From an uncultured beta proteobacterium (GTDB taxonomy: Bacteria > Pseudomonadota > Gammaproteobacteria > Burkholderiales > SG8-39): 14,382 nucleotides of DNA. Location: positions 1 through 14,382 of the forward strand of contig CAIPUP010000154.1 in the NCBI GenBank assembly GCA_903868285.1, given 5' to 3'. Positions 12,656 through 14,382 of this stretch are shown piece by piece; within the stretch, counting starts at the first letter, position 1, and each line of letters opens with the position of its first letter. Under the pieces are notes generated by a model. The model ran no database searches and was not told the origin of the DNA. It saw only the letters and a program-made list of their open reading frames with translations. Position numbers and translations under genes: made by a program.

Positions 12656-14041
12656 TTGTTCTCTCGTTTGTTTTCCCCTGTTGCCAGACTGTTGCGCCGT
12701 CTGCTGTTGAAAGACCTGTTCGTGCTGGCCTGGCCGGTGTTCGTGGCCCAGCTGGCGGTGATGGCCAACAGCCTGATTGATACGCTGATGGTCGGGCGCT
12801 ACTCCACCCAGGACCTGGCCGCGGTGGGCGTGGGCTCGGCTATGTATTTCAGTGTGTTCGTCGGCTTCATGGGGGTGCTGCTGGCGCTGTCGCCGATTGC
12901 CGCCCAGCTGTACGGTGCTGGTCGGCATGGCGAGATCGGCGAGCAGGTGCGTCAGAGCGCCTGGCTGGGTGTGTTGCTGTCGGTGCTGTGCGTCGCGGTA
13001 TTACGCTGGCCAGACCCGCTGTTGGCCATTACGCAGTTGGAGCCGGCGGTGGAGGCCAAGACCCGCGCCTATCTCAACGCCATGTCCTGGGCGGTGCCGG
13101 CGGCATTGGCGTTCCGGGTGTTCCATGGCTTTTCCACGGCGGTGTCGCGACCGCGCACGCTGATGATGCTCAACCTGTTTGGTCTGGCGCTGAAGGTGCC
13201 GCTGAACTATGTCTTCATGTACGGCTATTTCGGTGCGCCGGAGATGGGCGGCGTCGGCTGCGGCGTGGCCACCGCTATCGTGTTCTGGGTGGTGTGCCTG
13301 ATCGGCTGGGCCTGGGCCGGCTGGCATCCGGATTACCGGCGCTATCGGGTGTTTGCGCGCTGGAGCTGGCCGCACTGGCGCACGCTGTGGCAGATCCTCT
13401 CGCTTGGCTTGCCGATCGGCATCACCTTCTTTGTCGATGTCACCGGCTTTACCTTCATGGCGCTGTTCATCGCCCGCCTCGGTACGCTGCAATCGGCGGC
13501 GCATCAGATCGCCGCCAACTTTGCCGCCATCCTGTTCATGCTGCCGCTGGCCATGGGTAATGCTGGCTCGGTACTGGTAGGGCAGGCCATCGGTGCTGGC
13601 GATCTGCGCCGCGCCCGCGCCACCGGCCTGTCGGCCATCGTTGCCGGGGTCGCCATCGGTCTGGTGATTGCCGTGCTGGTGTCGCTAGCGGCCGAGGGGA
13701 TTGCCCGGCTCTACACCCTGGACGCCGGCGTGGCACGCCTGGCGGGCGGACTGCTGGCACTGGTGGCGATCTATCATGTATTTGATGCGGTACAGGCGGT
13801 GGCGGTGAACGTGCTGCGCGGCTACAAGCGCGCGCTGATCCCGATGCTGATCTATGCCTTTGCGTTGTGGGGTGTCGGCTTGGGCGGCGGCTATACCCTG
13901 GGCCTGACCGATTGGCTCGGACCGGCACGCGGCGCGGCCGGATTTTGGATGGCGGCGGTGGCCAGTCTGCTCTTGGCAGGCGGCCTGGTGAGCGCCTACT
14001 TCGGTGTCGTCAGCACCCAGGCGATTCGCCAAAAAAGTTAA
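12656..14041 (+). CDS. MATE family efflux transporter (NorM-like)
   Basis: An inner-membrane multidrug/toxin antiporter with about 12 membrane segments. The frame begins at TTG 12581, but TTG 12656 is preferred: AGGA lies five bases upstream, it follows the probable promoter, and it gives a normal 461-residue protein with a short basic N-terminus before LFVLAWPVFVAQLAVMANSLIDT. MATE signatures include IDTLMVGRYS, the LSPIAAQLYGAGRHGEI loop after helix 2, and the equivalent in the second half (AMGNAGSVLVGQAIGAGD), showing the two-fold repeat of the family. Substrates and coupling ion cannot be told. The stop lies 36 bp before the AMP-binding gene on the same strand, so the two may be co-transcribed. 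Confidence 0.93.
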   Translation: MFSRLFSPVARLLRRLLLKDLFVLAWPVFVAQLAVMANSLIDTLMVGRYSTQDLAAVGVGSAMYFSVFVGFMGVLLALSPIAAQLYGAGRHGEIGEQVRQSAWLGVLLSVLCVAVLRWPDPLLAITQLEPAVEAKTRAYLNAMSWAVPAALAFRVFHGFSTAVSRPRTLMMLNLFGLALKVPLNYVFMYGYFGAPEMGGVGCGVATAIVFWVVCLIGWAWAGWHPDYRRYRVFARWSWPHWRTLWQILSLGLPIGITFFVDVTGFTFMALFIARLGTLQSAAHQIAANFAAILFMLPLAMGNAGSVLVGQAIGAGDLRRARATGLSAIVAGVAIGLVIAVLVSLAAEGIARLYTLDAGVARLAGGLLALVAIYHVFDAVQAVAVNVLRGYKRALIPMLIYAFALWGVGLGGGYTLGLTDWLGPARGAAGFWMAAVASLLLAGGLVSAYFGVVSTQAIRQKS

Positions 14042-14077
14042 TAAAAACAAATACTTACGACATTTCTGGAGGATGTC

Positions 14078-14382
14078 ATGGGTGGCTCTGAAGGCAGTGA
14101 CACCGGCGGCGCGTTGAATCTCGCCGGCCTGCTCTGGCGCAGTGCGCGCGCGCATCCACAGGCGTCGGCGCTGGCGCTGGGGACGCGGGTGGTAGCCGAC
14201 TACGCCAGCCTGGCGACGCGGGTGCAGCGCCTGGCCGCGGCACTATGCCGGCGCTTTGGCCTGCAGCCGGGTGAGCGCATCGCGCTGTTCATGGCCAACA
14301 CGCCGCAGTATGTCGAGCTGCTGTATGCCTGCTGGCATGCCGGGCTGGTGGCGGTGCCGATCAATGCCCGGCTGCATGCCAA
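14078..14382 (+). CDS. AMP-binding acyl-CoA synthetase / ligase, N-terminal part (runs off the window)
   Basis: ATG 14078 follows an excellent GGAGG site with five-base spacing. The visible 101 codons start MGGSEGSDTGGALNLAGLLW and continue with features of the N-terminal domain of class I adenylate-forming enzymes: DYASLATRVQRLAAAL, GLQPGERIALFMANTPQYVELLYACWHAGLVAVPIN and ARLHA. The phosphate-binding and adenylation motifs lie beyond the window, so substrate (fatty acid, aromatic acid or other) is unknown. The start is 36 bp after the MATE gene. Confidence 0.9.
   Translation, partial: MGGSEGSDTGGALNLAGLLWRSARAHPQASALALGTRVVADYASLATRVQRLAAALCRRFGLQPGERIALFMANTPQYVELLYACWHAGLVAVPINARLHA

Overview
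The window is a piece of a GC-rich proteobacterial chromosome. It is densely packed with complete genes on both strands, and no gap between genes exceeds about 175 bp. The protein families suggest a beta- or gammaproteobacterium of Pseudomonas or Burkholderiales/Neisseriales type: homodimeric E1 of the AceE/MdeB type, OxyR of the MTLTELRY type, YaeQ, a separate rubredoxin plus rubredoxin reductase, and an FeS-type photolyase. I cannot name a genus. I see no rRNA, tRNA, transposase, integrase, phage gene or CRISPR array.

Layout, left to right. The Lys/Ala-rich 3' end of an unknown gene is followed by a bidirectional terminator. Then comes a divergent pair: an Lrp/AsnC regulator (minus) and a homodimeric 2-oxoacid dehydrogenase E1 (plus). 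This pair resembles mdeR and mdeB of the Pseudomonas putida methionine/2-oxobutyrate locus, but no mdeA-like lyase lies between them. A Tat-exported alpha/beta hydrolase (minus) converges on the E1 gene and overlaps its 3' end. Divergent from the hydrolase is murI (glutamate racemase). Convergent to murI is an FeS-BCP cryptochrome/photolyase (minus), which is divergent from yaeQ. GMP reductase (guaC) follows and overlaps tail-to-tail with a rubredoxin reductase gene.

Positions 12537 down to 8764 hold five minus-strand genes in a row: a DUF4337 membrane protein, oxyR, a rubrerythrin without its rubredoxin domain, rubredoxin, and rubredoxin reductase. The last three can form a full electron chain, NAD(P)H to flavoprotein to rubredoxin to diiron peroxidase, with a peroxide sensor upstream. 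The OxyR keeps Cys199 but has Ala at position 208, the usual resolving cysteine. The rbr leader contains a perfect 19-bp palindrome and an 11-bp inverted repeat. To the right, a MATE-family transporter and the start of an AMP-binding acyl-CoA synthetase are co-directional on the plus strand.

One theme runs through the window. Several otherwise conserved genes carry short repeat-built or low-complexity insertions: E1 near both ends, MurI near its C-terminus, and a (D-D/E-I/L-R)x4 repeat in the rubredoxin reductase. The E1 leader has four 10-bp repeats, a 14-bp tandem repeat follows murI, and a perfect 19-bp direct repeat brackets yaeQ. Two convergent gene pairs overlap at their 3' ends with altered C-termini. 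This looks like local slippage and stop-codon shifts rather than a mobile element.

No clearly new multi-gene defence or biosynthetic system is visible. The peroxide-reductase cluster with its atypical OxyR is the most interesting part. Comparisons with E. coli AceE, OxyR and PhrB are from memory, not from a search.
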